Below are positions 1 through 6,112 of a DNA stretch of 8,891 nt, in pieces. The stretch is taken from contig JALSHK010000469.1 in NCBI GenBank assembly GCA_026982275.1, forward strand, positions 1-8,891, given 5' to 3'. This stretch comes from Paracoccaceae bacterium (GTDB lineage Bacteria; Pseudomonadota; Alphaproteobacteria; Rhodobacterales; Rhodobacteraceae). Positions within the stretch are counted from its first letter, which is position 1. The number at the start of each line of letters is the position of its first letter. The notes beneath the pieces are model-generated. The model ran no database searches and was not told the DNA's origin. It saw nothing but the letters and a program-made list of their open reading frames with translations. The position numbers and the translations under genes are program-made.

Positions 1-800
1 ACCAGCACCAGAAACGAGCTGAGCCGGCTCACCACTTCGGAAATACCCGGCGCGCCATTGCGGCTGTCTCGCCAGCGGGCGCCGCTTGGCTCGAAGCGCC
101 GGGCGGCCTCGGCTCCCAGTCGCTGCAGATCCGGATTTGGCGGGAGCTGCATACGATAGCGGGATTCAAACAATGTTCCGGCCGATAGCAGGCCGGAATT
201 CGCCAAGGCTTCGGTCAGCACCATGGCGCGCGGGCCAAGGCCAAGGTCGGAAAGCGAGCTGTCCGGCTCGGATATGATCGCGGCGCGCAGCTGGAAATCC
301 TGTGTGCCCATGCGGATGGTATCGCCGATCTTCAGCCCGAGCCGGTCAATCAGGGCCGGATGCAGCACCGCGCCCGGCAGGCCGTCTTGCACGGCCAGCG
401 CCTGTTGCAGCGGCAGGGCGGGATCCAGCTCTACCGCACCATAAAGCGGATAATTGGTGTCTACGGCCTTGACCTGGCTTAGGCCAAGCTCGGGCGCGCT
501 ATCGGCGCGGGCCTGCACCATGGAGCGGAAAGTAATGATTTCGGAAGCTTGCAGACTATTGGCCGCCACCCATGCCCGCTCGGCCTCGTTGGCCTTGCGA
601 TGGGTGAAATGGATCTCGGCATCGCCGCCAAGCAGGGTGGCGGCCTCGCCGCTCAGCCCGGCATCAATGGCAGCGCGGATGGTGCCGATACCGGCAATGG
701 CCGCCACGCCCAAAAGCAGGCAAAGCAGGAAGATGCGAAAGCCCGCAAGCCCGCCGCGCAGCTCGCGCCTGGCGATGGTGGCCGCATAGGACAGGCTCAT
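1..800 (-). CDS. ybbP: ABC transporter permease, YbbP/FtsX-MacB family (partial, C-terminus beyond window)
   Basis: This is the N-terminal 266 codons of a large inner-membrane ABC permease; the reading frame is still open at the left edge. Residues 1-20 are a basic cytoplasmic start (ATIARRELRGG). A hydrophobic transmembrane segment follows at about 21-41 (FRIFLLCLLLGVAAIAGIG), then a long soluble stretch matching the periplasmic domain of the MacB_PCD/FtsX type, with features such as LLGGDAEI near 56-63 and a LGLKIGD motif near 154-160. The ATG at 800 overlaps the TGA of the upstream ATPase gene (ATGA), so translation is probably coupled; there is no clear Shine-Dalgarno of its own. In E. 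coli, ybbP follows ybbA divergently from tesA, the same layout as here. The YbbAP substrate is not firmly established; lipid or envelope transport is the usual suggestion. The family assignment is good; the remaining transmembrane helices lie outside the window. Confidence 0.87.
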   Translation of the reverse strand, partial: MSLSYAATIARRELRGGLAGFRIFLLCLLLGVAAIAGIGTIRAAIDAGLSGEAATLLGGDAEIHFTHRKANEAERAWVAANSLQASEIITFRSMVQARADSAPELGLSQVKAVDTNYPLYGAVELDPALPLQQALAVQDGLPGAVLHPALIDRLGLKIGDTIRMGTQDFQLRAAIISEPDSSLSDLGLGPRAMVLTEALANSGLLSAGTLFESRYRMQLPPNPDLQRLGAEAARRFEPSGARWRDSRNGAPGISEVVSRLSSFLVL

Positions 801-1465
801 GCCAGCGCCCCGTCGCGCAGCTCCAGTGTGCGATCGCAGCGCGCGGCAAGATCGGGGGCGTGGGTCACCAGAATCAGGGTCGCGCCGTGGCGGTCGCGCA
901 GGTTAAACAGCAGGTCCATGATGATCTCGCCGGTGGCGGTGTCCAGATTGCCGGTCGGCTCGTCGGCCAGCAGGATCCTGGGGCGCGGCGCGGCGGCGCG
1001 GGCCAGCGCCACGCGCTGCTGCTCGCCGCCCGATAGCTGGGCCGGATAATGATGCCGGCGATCCGCCAGCCCCATGGCCTCCAGCTCGGCTTCGGCTTTT
1101 TTGAAGGCCTCGCGATCCCCCGCCAGCTCCAGCGGGGTGGCGACATTTTCCAGTGCTGTCATGGTGGGGATCAGGTGGAAGGACTGAAACACAATTCCCA
1201 TATTTTCGCGCCGAAAGCGGGCCAGCGCATCTTCGTTCATCTGGGTCAGGTCCTGCCCCAGCGCGCTGATAGAGCCGCCGGTGATGCTCTCCAGCCCGCC
1301 CATCAGCATCAGCAACGAGGATTTGCCCGAACCGGAAGGACCGATAAGGCCAATGCTCTCTCCCGCCTCGACATTTAGTGAAATGCCCCTAAGTATAGGC
1401 ACAGGTCCGGCATTGCCTTGCAAGGTAAGCTGGACATTGTCGAGCGAAAGAACAGGAGACCCCAT
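797..1465 (-). CDS. ybbA: ABC transporter ATP-binding protein, YbbA/LolD/MacB-type
   Basis: A 222-aa cytoplasmic ATPase subunit with all hallmark motifs: Walker A GPSGSGKS at 42-49, Q-loop Gln94 (IVFQSFHL), signature LSGGEQQR at 144-151, Walker B ILLADE at 164-169 with catalytic Glu169, D-loop NLD at 173-175 and H-switch His202. Length and motif style (LSGGEQQRVA, DEPTGNLD) match the LolD/MacB/YbbA subgroup, whose members couple ATP hydrolysis to mechanotransmission or extraction at the outer face of the inner membrane rather than classic import. It overlaps the permease gene by 4 bp, so the two form an operon and should form one complex. An AAAGGG-like ribosome site lies 9 nt upstream of the ATG on the minus strand. 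Its ATG shares the CATG tetranucleotide with the divergent tesA start, so its promoter must lie inside tesA. YbbA is preferred over LolD because of the tesA and YbbP-like neighbours. Confidence 0.93.
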   Translation of the reverse strand: MGSPVLSLDNVQLTLQGNAGPVPILRGISLNVEAGESIGLIGPSGSGKSSLLMLMGGLESITGGSISALGQDLTQMNEDALARFRRENMGIVFQSFHLIPTMTALENVATPLELAGDREAFKKAEAELEAMGLADRRHHYPAQLSGGEQQRVALARAAAPRPRILLADEPTGNLDTATGEIIMDLLFNLRDRHGATLILVTHAPDLAARCDRTLELRDGALA

Positions 1466-2132
1466 GCGAATATTCCCTTTGGCTATGCGTGGCCAGATAT
1501 ATAGGCGTTTTGTCGCGCTCTACAAGGCGACAATTCTTGCGGTATTGCTCGCGGGGGCGGCGAATGCACAGCAGCGGGTGGTGGCTTTCGGGGATTCTCT
1601 GGTGGCAGGGTTTGGCCTTCCTGCGCAGGAAGGTTTTGTGCCGCAGCTGGAGGCGTGGCTGCAAGGGCAGGGCGCGGATGTGGTGGTGGTGAATGCCGGA
1701 GTATCCGGGGATACCACCTCTGGCGGGCTTGCCAGGGTCGGCTGGGTTTTGGCCGAGGGGGCGGATCTGGTGATCCTCGAGCTGGGGGCGAATGATATGC
1801 TGCGCGGGGTATCTCCTGACGTGGCGCGGGACAACCTGGACGCGATTGTGGCGGATATTACCGGACGCGGCATCAAGGTTTTGATTGCGGGCATGCTGGC
1901 ACCGCCGAATTATGGCGAGGCGTATCGAGCGGAATTCGATGCGATCTATCCCGATCTGGCCGAGAAATACGGGGTGGCGCTCTACCCGTTTTTTCTGGCG
2001 GGGCTGGGGCAGGCCCGGGGGGTGTCAGAGCTTTTTGCCCTGATGCAGGCGGACGGGATGCACCCGAATGCAAAAGGGGTGAAGCTGATTGTGGCCGATA
2101 TAGGGCCTGCGGTGCTTGCGGCGCTGGAATAA
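1464..2132 (+). CDS. tesA: Arylesterase / lysophospholipase L1 / acyl-CoA thioesterase I, GDSL (SGNH) family, exported
   Basis: A 222-aa SGNH hydrolase that cleaves ester or thioester bonds (arylesters, lysophospholipids, acyl-CoA) in the periplasm. All four SGNH blocks are visible: Ser45 in AFGDSL (41-46), Gly82 in NAGVSGDT, Asn110 in LGANDM, and Asp197/His200 in DGMHPN, giving the catalytic Ser-Asp-His triad. An N-terminal signal peptide has a basic stretch (YRRF), a hydrophobic core (ATILAVLLAGA) and a likely cleavage site after AANA (residue 35). The start at 1464 was chosen because AGGAG lies 5 nt upstream; the frame is open further upstream to 1281, but that part is antisense to ybbA and not TesA-like. 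A second ATG at 1485 (residue 8) would still give a functional signal peptide but lacks a good ribosome site. It is divergent from ybbA-ybbP as in E. coli. A hairpin terminator follows. Confidence 0.93.
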   Translation: MRIFPLAMRGQIYRRFVALYKATILAVLLAGAANAQQRVVAFGDSLVAGFGLPAQEGFVPQLEAWLQGQGADVVVVNAGVSGDTTSGGLARVGWVLAEGADLVILELGANDMLRGVSPDVARDNLDAIVADITGRGIKVLIAGMLAPPNYGEAYRAEFDAIYPDLAEKYGVALYPFFLAGLGQARGVSELFALMQADGMHPNAKGVKLIVADIGPAVLAALE

Positions 2133-2149
2133 AATGCTTTTACAAAGGA

Positions 2150-2170
2150 AAGGGCGCCGAGTGCGCCCTT
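2150..2170. terminator. Bidirectional hairpin terminator between tesA and the DUF1127 gene
   Basis: A perfect 8-bp inverted repeat, AAGGGCGC (2150-2157) and GCGCCCTT (2163-2170), with a 5-nt CGAGT loop. It sits between two convergent genes, 18 nt after the tesA stop and 17 nt after the DUF1127 stop. The flanks are moderately T-rich on the minus-strand side (TCCTTTGTAAAAGCATTTT) and weak on the plus-strand side, so the terminator is bidirectional at best and probably stronger for the minus-strand gene. Confidence 0.65.
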
Positions 2171-2186
2171 GGTAATTTGCGGATGT

Positions 2187-2369
2187 TTACAGCCAGAACG
2201 GCTTGTTGGCTTCTTTGAAGGCCTGCCTGTAGCTGACACCGATATCTTGCAGGGCAGCATTGTCGAGCTTGGCCAGAGCCGCGCGGGTGTTGAAGCGGCG
2301 GCTCCATATGGCAATCATATTCAGGGAAATTGCCGGGAATTGAACGGTTTTGAGTGCGAGTGCTTGCAT
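2187..2369 (-). CDS. DUF1127 (YjiS-like) domain mini-protein
   Basis: A 60-aa basic protein with the DUF1127 pattern in its C-terminal half: aromatic and arginine residues (WSRRFNTRAAL), then LAKLDNAALQDIGVS, then a short tail ending NKPFWL. DUF1127 proteins in alphaproteobacteria are small arginine-rich proteins linked to phosphate or carbon metabolism and RNA turnover; some bind RNA. The exact role here is unknown. The start at 2369 was chosen because GGAGG (2375-2379 on the plus strand, read as minus) lies 5 nt upstream. An in-frame ATG at 2381 would place that ribosome site inside the gene and lacks one of its own. It is divergently arranged with a LysR regulator that may control it. Confidence 0.82.
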   Translation of the reverse strand: MQALALKTVQFPAISLNMIAIWSRRFNTRAALAKLDNAALQDIGVSYRQAFKEANKPFWL

Positions 2370-2374
2370 GATTG

Positions 2375-2379
2375 CCTCC
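2375..2379 (-). promoter_or_regulatory. Ribosome binding site deciding the DUF1127 start
   Basis: GGAGG on the minus strand, 5 nt upstream of the ATG at 2369. It favours the 60-aa product over the longer frame that starts at 2381. Confidence 0.7.
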
Positions 2380-2402
2380 ATTAATGTTTGTGTTGAGTTG
2401 GT

Positions 2403-2417
2403 ATGAAATCATTTCAT
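2403..2417. promoter_or_regulatory. Perfect T-N11-A palindrome, candidate LysR operator
   Basis: ATGAAAT-C-ATTTCAT is a perfect inverted repeat with a 1-nt centre. It contains TGAAATCATTTCA, which fits the T-N11-A core of LysR-type regulator boxes. It lies in the 121-bp interval between the divergent DUF1127 (start 2369) and LysR (start 2491) genes, the usual place for an autoregulatory and target operator. A second half-site-like TGAAAT occurs at 2441-2446, and an 8-bp CCTCGAGG palindrome at 2431-2438. Binding by the adjacent regulator is inferred from position and symmetry only. Confidence 0.5.
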
Positions 2418-2490
2418 GGGTTGATGTATGCCTCGAGGGGTGAAATAAGTAAAATGAATGATTGTTTTGTAATGCATAAGGAATAGTGAT

Positions 2491-3348
2491 GTGATTAGAA
2501 ATCTGGATATAACGGCCTTGCGCTCGTTTATTACCGTGGCAGAAACCGGCGGCGTGACCAAAGCGGCGGCGCAATTACACCTGACCCAATCGGCGGTATC
2601 GATGCAGCTCAAGCGGTTGGAGGAGGCGCTTGGCCAGCCCTTGCTGCTACGCTCGGGGCGCGGCGTGCGGTTGTCTCCGCAGGGCGAGCAGCTCTTGGGC
2701 TACGGGCGGCGGATTTTGGCGTTGAATGACGAGGTCTGGTTGCGCATGACGGATGCGCAATTCGAGGGCGAGGTGAGCCTGGGGGTGCCGTCCGACATCG
2801 TATACCCCTATGTGCCGGGGGTGTTGAAGCGCTTTGCCAATGATTTTCCCCGGGTGAAGGTGCAGCTGGTTTCGTCCTATACCTCGCATCTGAAGCGGAT
2901 GCTGGCGGAGGGGAAGATCGATCTGATTTTAACCACCGAACACGGGATGGAAAAGGGCGGAGAGGCTTTGCGGATGGCGCCTTTGGTCTGGGTCGGGGGT
3001 GAGGGCGGGCAGGTCTGGGAAGAGCGGCCGCTAAAGCTGGCTTTCGAGACCAATTGCATATTCCGCCCCACAGCGCAGCGGGCGCTGGCGGATGCGGGGA
3101 TTGAGTGGGATATGGTGGTGACGTCGGATTCGACCCGCACCATCGAGGCGACGGTCTCGGCGGATCTGGCGATCCATGCGCTGCTCTCGGAAACCGCTTC
3201 GCCCTATATGAAGGAAATCCCGCATAATGGCGCGCTGCCCGAGCTGCCGGTGTTTAATATCAATATGTATGTGGCGGATGGTGCGCGCCGCGATATGGCC
3301 GAGCAACTGGCGGAATATGTGCGGTTGGCTTACGGAGCGGAGGGGTAA
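2491..3348 (+). CDS. LysR-family transcriptional regulator
   Basis: A 285-aa LTTR of usual family length. The N-terminal winged helix-turn-helix spans about residues 6-65 (DITALRSFITVAETG, KAAAQLHLTQSAVSMQLKRL, then LLLRSGRGVRLSPQG). The linker helix runs to about 90, and the periplasmic-binding-protein-like effector domain spans about 93-280 (GEVSLGVPSD, GKIDLILTTE, RMAPLVWVGG). The start codon is GTG at 2491, with AAGGAA at 2478-2483, 7 nt upstream. An ATG at 2489 is followed at once by TGA and is not a start. It is transcribed divergently from a DUF1127 gene across a palindromic T-N11-A site, which makes that gene its likeliest target. The inducer cannot be told from sequence. Confidence 0.93.
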   Translation: MIRNLDITALRSFITVAETGGVTKAAAQLHLTQSAVSMQLKRLEEALGQPLLLRSGRGVRLSPQGEQLLGYGRRILALNDEVWLRMTDAQFEGEVSLGVPSDIVYPYVPGVLKRFANDFPRVKVQLVSSYTSHLKRMLAEGKIDLILTTEHGMEKGGEALRMAPLVWVGGEGGQVWEERPLKLAFETNCIFRPTAQRALADAGIEWDMVVTSDSTRTIEATVSADLAIHALLSETASPYMKEIPHNGALPELPVFNINMYVADGARRDMAEQLAEYVRLAYGAEG

Positions 3349-3393
3349 CGGCCTTTTTGCCGAGCGAAGCGAGGCCACCGCCGCCGCAGGCCG

Positions 3394-3415
3394 GTTTTCC
3401 AGCTTGCTGGAAAAC
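3394..3415. terminator. Perfect 10-bp inverted repeat, probable bidirectional terminator
   Basis: GTTTTCCAGC (3394-3403) and GCTGGAAAAC (3406-3415) pair perfectly around TT, in practice a 9-bp stem with a CTTG tetraloop. The outer part of the stem is A/T-rich on both sides, as in a symmetrical terminator; it is about 45 nt past the LysR stop. There is no extended T run beyond the stem, so termination strength is uncertain. Confidence 0.45.
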
Positions 3416-3433
3416 GTGCTTTGGCCGAGGGGT

Positions 3434-3465
3434 GGGCTTGCCCGCCTCGAAGCCAAGGCAAGCCC
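3434..3465. repeat. 9-bp inverted repeat with 14-nt loop
   Basis: GGGCTTGCC (3434-3442) pairs with GGCAAGCCC (3457-3465). The loop itself contains GCCTCGAAGCC. It could be an RNA hairpin in either transcript's 3' end or part of a repeat element. Confidence 0.5.
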
Positions 3466-3551
3466 GCGCTTCGGGGCAGGGTTGGGCGCGTGCGGCCCCG
3501 GGGAGCTTTCGCCCCCTGGCTGGCGCGCGCAGCGCTATTGCTTGCAGCCTT

Positions 3552-4088
3552 TTACTTCAGGCCGATGAGCCTGTCAGCGGAGAGCGGGCCTGCGCCGCGG
3601 GTGAAGAGGATCAGCAGGATCGTGATCCAGAACAGGCGTTGATCCATGATCGGGCTGTCGGAAATGCGTTCGAACCAGCTGCCAATCGCGGTTTCGTCGG
3701 CCATATGTCCATAGATATCGACATAGGATTGCACGAGAATAAAGCCGATCATGCCCAGCGCGGCGAGTCGGGTGAACAGGCCGATGACGATCAGGGCGGG
3801 CAGGATGAACTCGGCATAGGTGCCGGCATAGGCAATGAATTTGTTGAGGGTCGAGATATTGCCGACGCTGTATCCGGCGGCCTCGAAGACGCGGGGCAGG
3901 ATTTGCCCATAGGCCCCGAAGCCGAGGCTGAAGATGCTGTCGCCCAGTTTCAGCGCGGCCGAATTCCAGAAATACATCAAAAGCGTCGCGGCAAAGGTGA
4001 AGCGCGCCAATGTGGGCAAAAACCACGGGTTCAGCTTTGCGCTGATGGCGTCCATTGGGCTGTTATGTAGTCTCAACAAGGCATTCAT
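3552..4088 (-). CDS. bufD: DoxX-family membrane protein of the bufferin-type operon (BufD/GigT-like)
   Basis: A 178-aa integral membrane protein of the DoxX type, with four predicted membrane segments at about 24-44, 85-105, 107-126 and 150-168. Features typical of DoxX are the first-helix LARFTFAATLLMYFW, the AYAGTYAEFILPALIVIGLFTRLAALGMI block and the closing GAGPLSADRL. DoxX proteins are quinol- or thiol-linked membrane proteins, but the role of those in DUF692/DUF2063 operons is not settled. It starts 4 nt after the DUF2063 stop, making it the last gene of the operon; the ribosome site is weak, so translation is probably coupled. A second ATG at 4055 (residue 12) is possible but has no ribosome site. 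The gene name is by analogy with bufABCD loci (gigT in the gold-induced gigPABT operon). Confidence 0.83.
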   Translation of the reverse strand: MNALLRLHNSPMDAISAKLNPWFLPTLARFTFAATLLMYFWNSAALKLGDSIFSLGFGAYGQILPRVFEAAGYSVGNISTLNKFIAYAGTYAEFILPALIVIGLFTRLAALGMIGFILVQSYVDIYGHMADETAIGSWFERISDSPIMDQRLFWITILLILFTRGAGPLSADRLIGLK

Positions 4089-4092
4089 GGGT

Positions 4093-4833
4093 TTAGCTTT
4101 CTATTTTAATGAGAAGGTTGGACTCAAACAGCCCGCCGATATTTTCGGTGAGGTCAAAGCCGTGGATGGTCTCGCAAAATTCAATGGTCTCGCCCAGGCT
4201 GCGGCCCGCGCCAAGCCCGCGCAGAAAATCCGCCGCGCCGGGGGGGAGGCTGCGCATTTCCACCACTTCTTCCGGACGGGCGATCAGCACATCCTGACCA
4301 TGCCTGGGGATGGCGGTATCTGGCGCGTCCGAATTTTTTTGCCAGATGGCAAATACCGGAAAGGGCGAGGAAATAATCCGCAGGCTGGGATGCAGGCGCA
4401 GCTTGGCATCCGCCATTTGCGCCGGTGTCAGCGCCGCAAGCGCGGCCCCGTCGACCGGTTCGGCATCGGCGGCGTGAAAGGCCTCGGTGCGGGCGCGCTC
4501 CAGCCTTGCCACATCGGGCAGATAGGTCAGCTTGGCCACGGGCGGAAAGGCGGCGAGGAAATCAGCGAATTCGGGCGCGAATTGCGACAGGATCGGGGAT
4601 TTGGGCGGATGCTGGCGCACAAACACCCCCGCCATGGCCTGAAAGAATTTCTCCCCCACCAGCTTTTCCACCACCGGATAGGCGTCTGACAGCGCGTCGG
4701 ATAGCGAAAGCACGACGTTGTTGCGATAAACATCAAAGCGCTTGCCCGCAGGGCGGCCATTGGGGTCAATCACCCCTTTGGGCGTGGGGCGCTCGTTATC
4801 CAGCAGGGCTTTGGCAAAATCGGTCTGGCTCAT
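4093..4833 (-). CDS. bufC: DUF2063 protein, partner of the MNIO enzyme (BufC/GigB/HvfC-like)
   Basis: A 246-aa soluble protein of the DUF2063 family. The 'putative DNA-binding domain' label of this family is misleading: in RiPP loci (MbnC, HvfC, BufC) it pairs with the DUF692 enzyme and helps present the precursor. Visible signatures are KRFDVYRNNVV (31-41), the helical block SDAYPVVEKLVGEKFF (49-64), YLPDVARLER (104-113) and LHPSLRIISSPFPVFAIW (147-164), with a C-terminal part near FDLTENIGGLFESNLL. The start at 4833 was chosen because GGAGG (4841-4845, read on the minus strand) is 7 nt upstream and the ATG overlaps the bufB TGA (ATGA). A longer frame to 4890 would extend into bufB and is not family-like. 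Confidence 0.87.
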   Translation of the reverse strand: MSQTDFAKALLDNERPTPKGVIDPNGRPAGKRFDVYRNNVVLSLSDALSDAYPVVEKLVGEKFFQAMAGVFVRQHPPKSPILSQFAPEFADFLAAFPPVAKLTYLPDVARLERARTEAFHAADAEPVDGAALAALTPAQMADAKLRLHPSLRIISSPFPVFAIWQKNSDAPDTAIPRHGQDVLIARPEEVVEMRSLPPGAADFLRGLGAGRSLGETIEFCETIHGFDLTENIGGLFESNLLIKIES

Positions 4834-5672
4834 GCGATCGCCTCCAGGGCGCGGCTGGCGCGGGCGGCTTCGGCTTCCAGAATTGGCCAATCGGGGATGT
4901 CGTTATCCCATTCGATCAAAATAGGCTTGGGACCGGAGCGCGCCAGCGTGCGATCCAGCAGCGCCCATACCGGATCCACCACTTTATCATTGTGAGAATC
5001 AATCAAAAGCGGCGCGCCGTGTTCGTCTTTATCCTCTATATGCCCGCCCAGATGCAGCTCGCCGATATGCTCTACCGGAAAATGGTCTATATAGTCTTCG
5101 GGGGAATATTCCTGATTGGTGGCCGAGATAAACACATTGTTTATATCCAGCAACAGCCCGCAGCCCGAGCGCGATACAACCTCCTCGATAAAGGTGATTT
5201 CATCCATGGTCGAGCTGGCAAAGGCCACATAGACCGACGGATTCTCCAGCAGCATTTGCACGCCCAGCGTATCCTGCACCTCGCTCACATGCGCCGCCAC
5301 GCGCTTGGCGGTTTCCATTTTATAAGGCACCGGCAACAGGTCGTTCAGAAAGCCGCCCTCATGGGTAGACCATGCCAGATGCTCGGAAAACGAGGCGGGT
5401 TTCAGCCAGCTCAGCAGATGCTTGAGGCGGGCGAGGTGGTCTTTGTCCAACGGGCCCTCGCCGCCGATAGACAGGCCGACCCCGTGGCAGGAAATCGGAA
5501 ATTTTTCGGCAAGGCGTTTGAGCTGCGCCAGCATCGGCCCGCCCGCCGACATATAATTCTCTGCATGGATTTCCAGCCATTTTGCATGGCCTGCATCGGC
5601 GAGAATATCATCAAGGTGTTGGGGCTTGTATCCGACACCTGCGCTATCAGGCAATTTGTTTTGTGGGGGCAT
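4830..5672 (-). CDS. bufB: DUF692 multinuclear non-heme iron oxidase (MNIO), RiPP-modifying enzyme (BufB/GigA-like)
   Basis: A 280-aa TIM-barrel enzyme of the DUF692 family, whose members (MbnB, TglH, ChrH, BufB, HvfB) use two or three iron ions and O2 to rearrange cysteines of a peptide. Family motifs are GVGYKPQH (12-19), WLEIHAENY (32-40), SCHGVGLSIGG (61-71), SEHLAW (96-101), LLENPS (141-146), LLLDINNV (173-180), ELHLGGH (205-211), DSHND (225-229) and LIEWDNDIP (252-260). Likely metal ligands by family comparison are His63, His98, Glu143, Asn178, His207, Asp225, His227 and Glu254; none appears missing. The start at 5672 fits the usual short N-terminus. An in-frame ATG at 5717 would add 15 residues but lies inside a strong hairpin. 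Both have poor ribosome sites. It overlaps bufC by 4 bp. The predicted product is thiooxazole- or oxazolone-type cysteine modification of BufA. Confidence 0.92.
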   Translation of the reverse strand: MPPQNKLPDSAGVGYKPQHLDDILADAGHAKWLEIHAENYMSAGGPMLAQLKRLAEKFPISCHGVGLSIGGEGPLDKDHLARLKHLLSWLKPASFSEHLAWSTHEGGFLNDLLPVPYKMETAKRVAAHVSEVQDTLGVQMLLENPSVYVAFASSTMDEITFIEEVVSRSGCGLLLDINNVFISATNQEYSPEDYIDHFPVEHIGELHLGGHIEDKDEHGAPLLIDSHNDKVVDPVWALLDRTLARSGPKPILIEWDNDIPDWPILEAEAARASRALEAIA

Positions 5673-5694
5673 GAAAGGCTCGATGTTGAGGGTA

Positions 5695-5718
5695 GATGTG
5701 CCGGGGGTGCGGCACATC
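5695..5718 (-). promoter_or_regulatory. Strong hairpin between bufA and bufB
   Basis: A perfect 9-bp inverted repeat, GATGTGCCG (5695-5703) and CGGCACATC (5710-5718), with a 6-nt loop. It begins 9 nt past the bufA stop. On the transcribed minus strand it is followed by no T run, so it looks less like a full terminator than a 3'-end-stabilising or attenuating hairpin. Such a hairpin would let the precursor mRNA accumulate above the enzyme mRNA. It covers the alternative bufB ATG at 5717. Confidence 0.6.
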
Positions 5719-5727
5719 CCGTTTCAT

Positions 5728-6033
5728 TCAGGAGGGCACGTCACGGGTCAGCTCTTCCAGCGAACCCATGCGGGGGGTGCCGTCGGCCATATCCGGCAGT
5801 TCCATGGTTGTGCAGGTGCCCGCCGGCACCATGGAAAACGCATTGCCCTGGTAATCTACGGTCGAGGTGCCCGCGCAAGTGGTGCCGGCACCGGCTTTGC
5901 AATCATTCTGGCCCGCGAGCGCTACGCCCCAGCATTTTTCGGCATCTTGTGCGGTGGCGCTACCGGTGGTGGTTGCGAGAGCTGCGGCTACGGAACCGGC
6001 AATGGCGAAACCTCTTAGAATATTTTTAGACAT
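5728..6033 (-). CDS. bufA: DUF2282 bufferin-type RiPP precursor, secreted cysteine-rich peptide (BufA/GigP-like)
   Basis: A 101-aa precursor. Residues 1-28 form a Sec-type signal peptide: SKNILRG, a hydrophobic core (FAIAGSVAAALA) and a likely cleavage site after SATA. The mature part has exactly four cysteines, Cys34, Cys45, Cys53 and Cys74, in the DUF2282 pattern EKCWGVALAGQNDCKAGAG, then TTCAGTSTVDYQGNAF and VPAGTC. The family is the substrate of DUF692/DUF2063 enzymes; in Caulobacter bufferins, cysteines become thiooxazoles and the peptide binds copper in the periplasm. A 27-residue acidic tail (ELPDMADG, SLEELTRD) follows the last Cys. AAGGAAA lies about 7 nt upstream of the ATG at 6033. 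It is the first gene of the operon and the only precursor seen in the window, whereas some loci have two. Metal identity (copper rather than gold or another) is inferred from the family. Confidence 0.9.
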   Translation of the reverse strand: MSKNILRGFAIAGSVAAALATTTGSATAQDAEKCWGVALAGQNDCKAGAGTTCAGTSTVDYQGNAFSMVPAGTCTTMELPDMADGTPRMGSLEELTRDVPS

Positions 6034-6112
6034 GGGATATTTCCTTTTTGAGTGATGTGAATTTGTCGTTGAAGACAGATAAAGGGCTATCTAGAGTTGA
6101 AATCACGTTCCA

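Larger units (their letters stand above)
3349..3551. other. Hairpin-rich intergenic region between convergent LysR and bufD genes
   Basis: 203 bases with no credible gene. It holds three inverted repeats: a 10-bp perfect one at 3394-3415, a 9-bp one at 3434-3465, and a compact GGGGGC/GC-CCCC hairpin with a GAAA tetraloop (minus strand) at 3500-3515. It also has a CGAGCGAAGCGAGG stretch (3361-3374) and an 8-bp CCCCGGGG palindrome at 3496-3503. It probably holds the transcription ends of both genes; it may also be a dispersed intergenic repeat. Confidence 0.6.

Noticed and set aside
1281..1463. N-terminal extension of TesA
   Set aside because: The frame is open, but these 61 residues are antisense to ybbA. 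A good ribosome site and a signal peptide support the start at 1464.
2489..2494. ATG just upstream of the LysR GTG start
   Set aside because: It is out of frame and followed directly by TGA, so it encodes nothing; the GTG at 2491 begins the family-like protein.
3357..4070. A 237-codon plus-strand open frame after the LysR gene
   Set aside because: It crosses the hairpin-rich gap and continues antisense to bufD. The translation is low-complexity and there is no ribosome site.
4425..6029. A 534-codon plus-strand open frame
   Set aside because: It runs antisense across bufC, bufB and bufA. Its translation is rich in Arg, Gln and His with no recognisable domain, while the minus-strand genes have clear family motifs.
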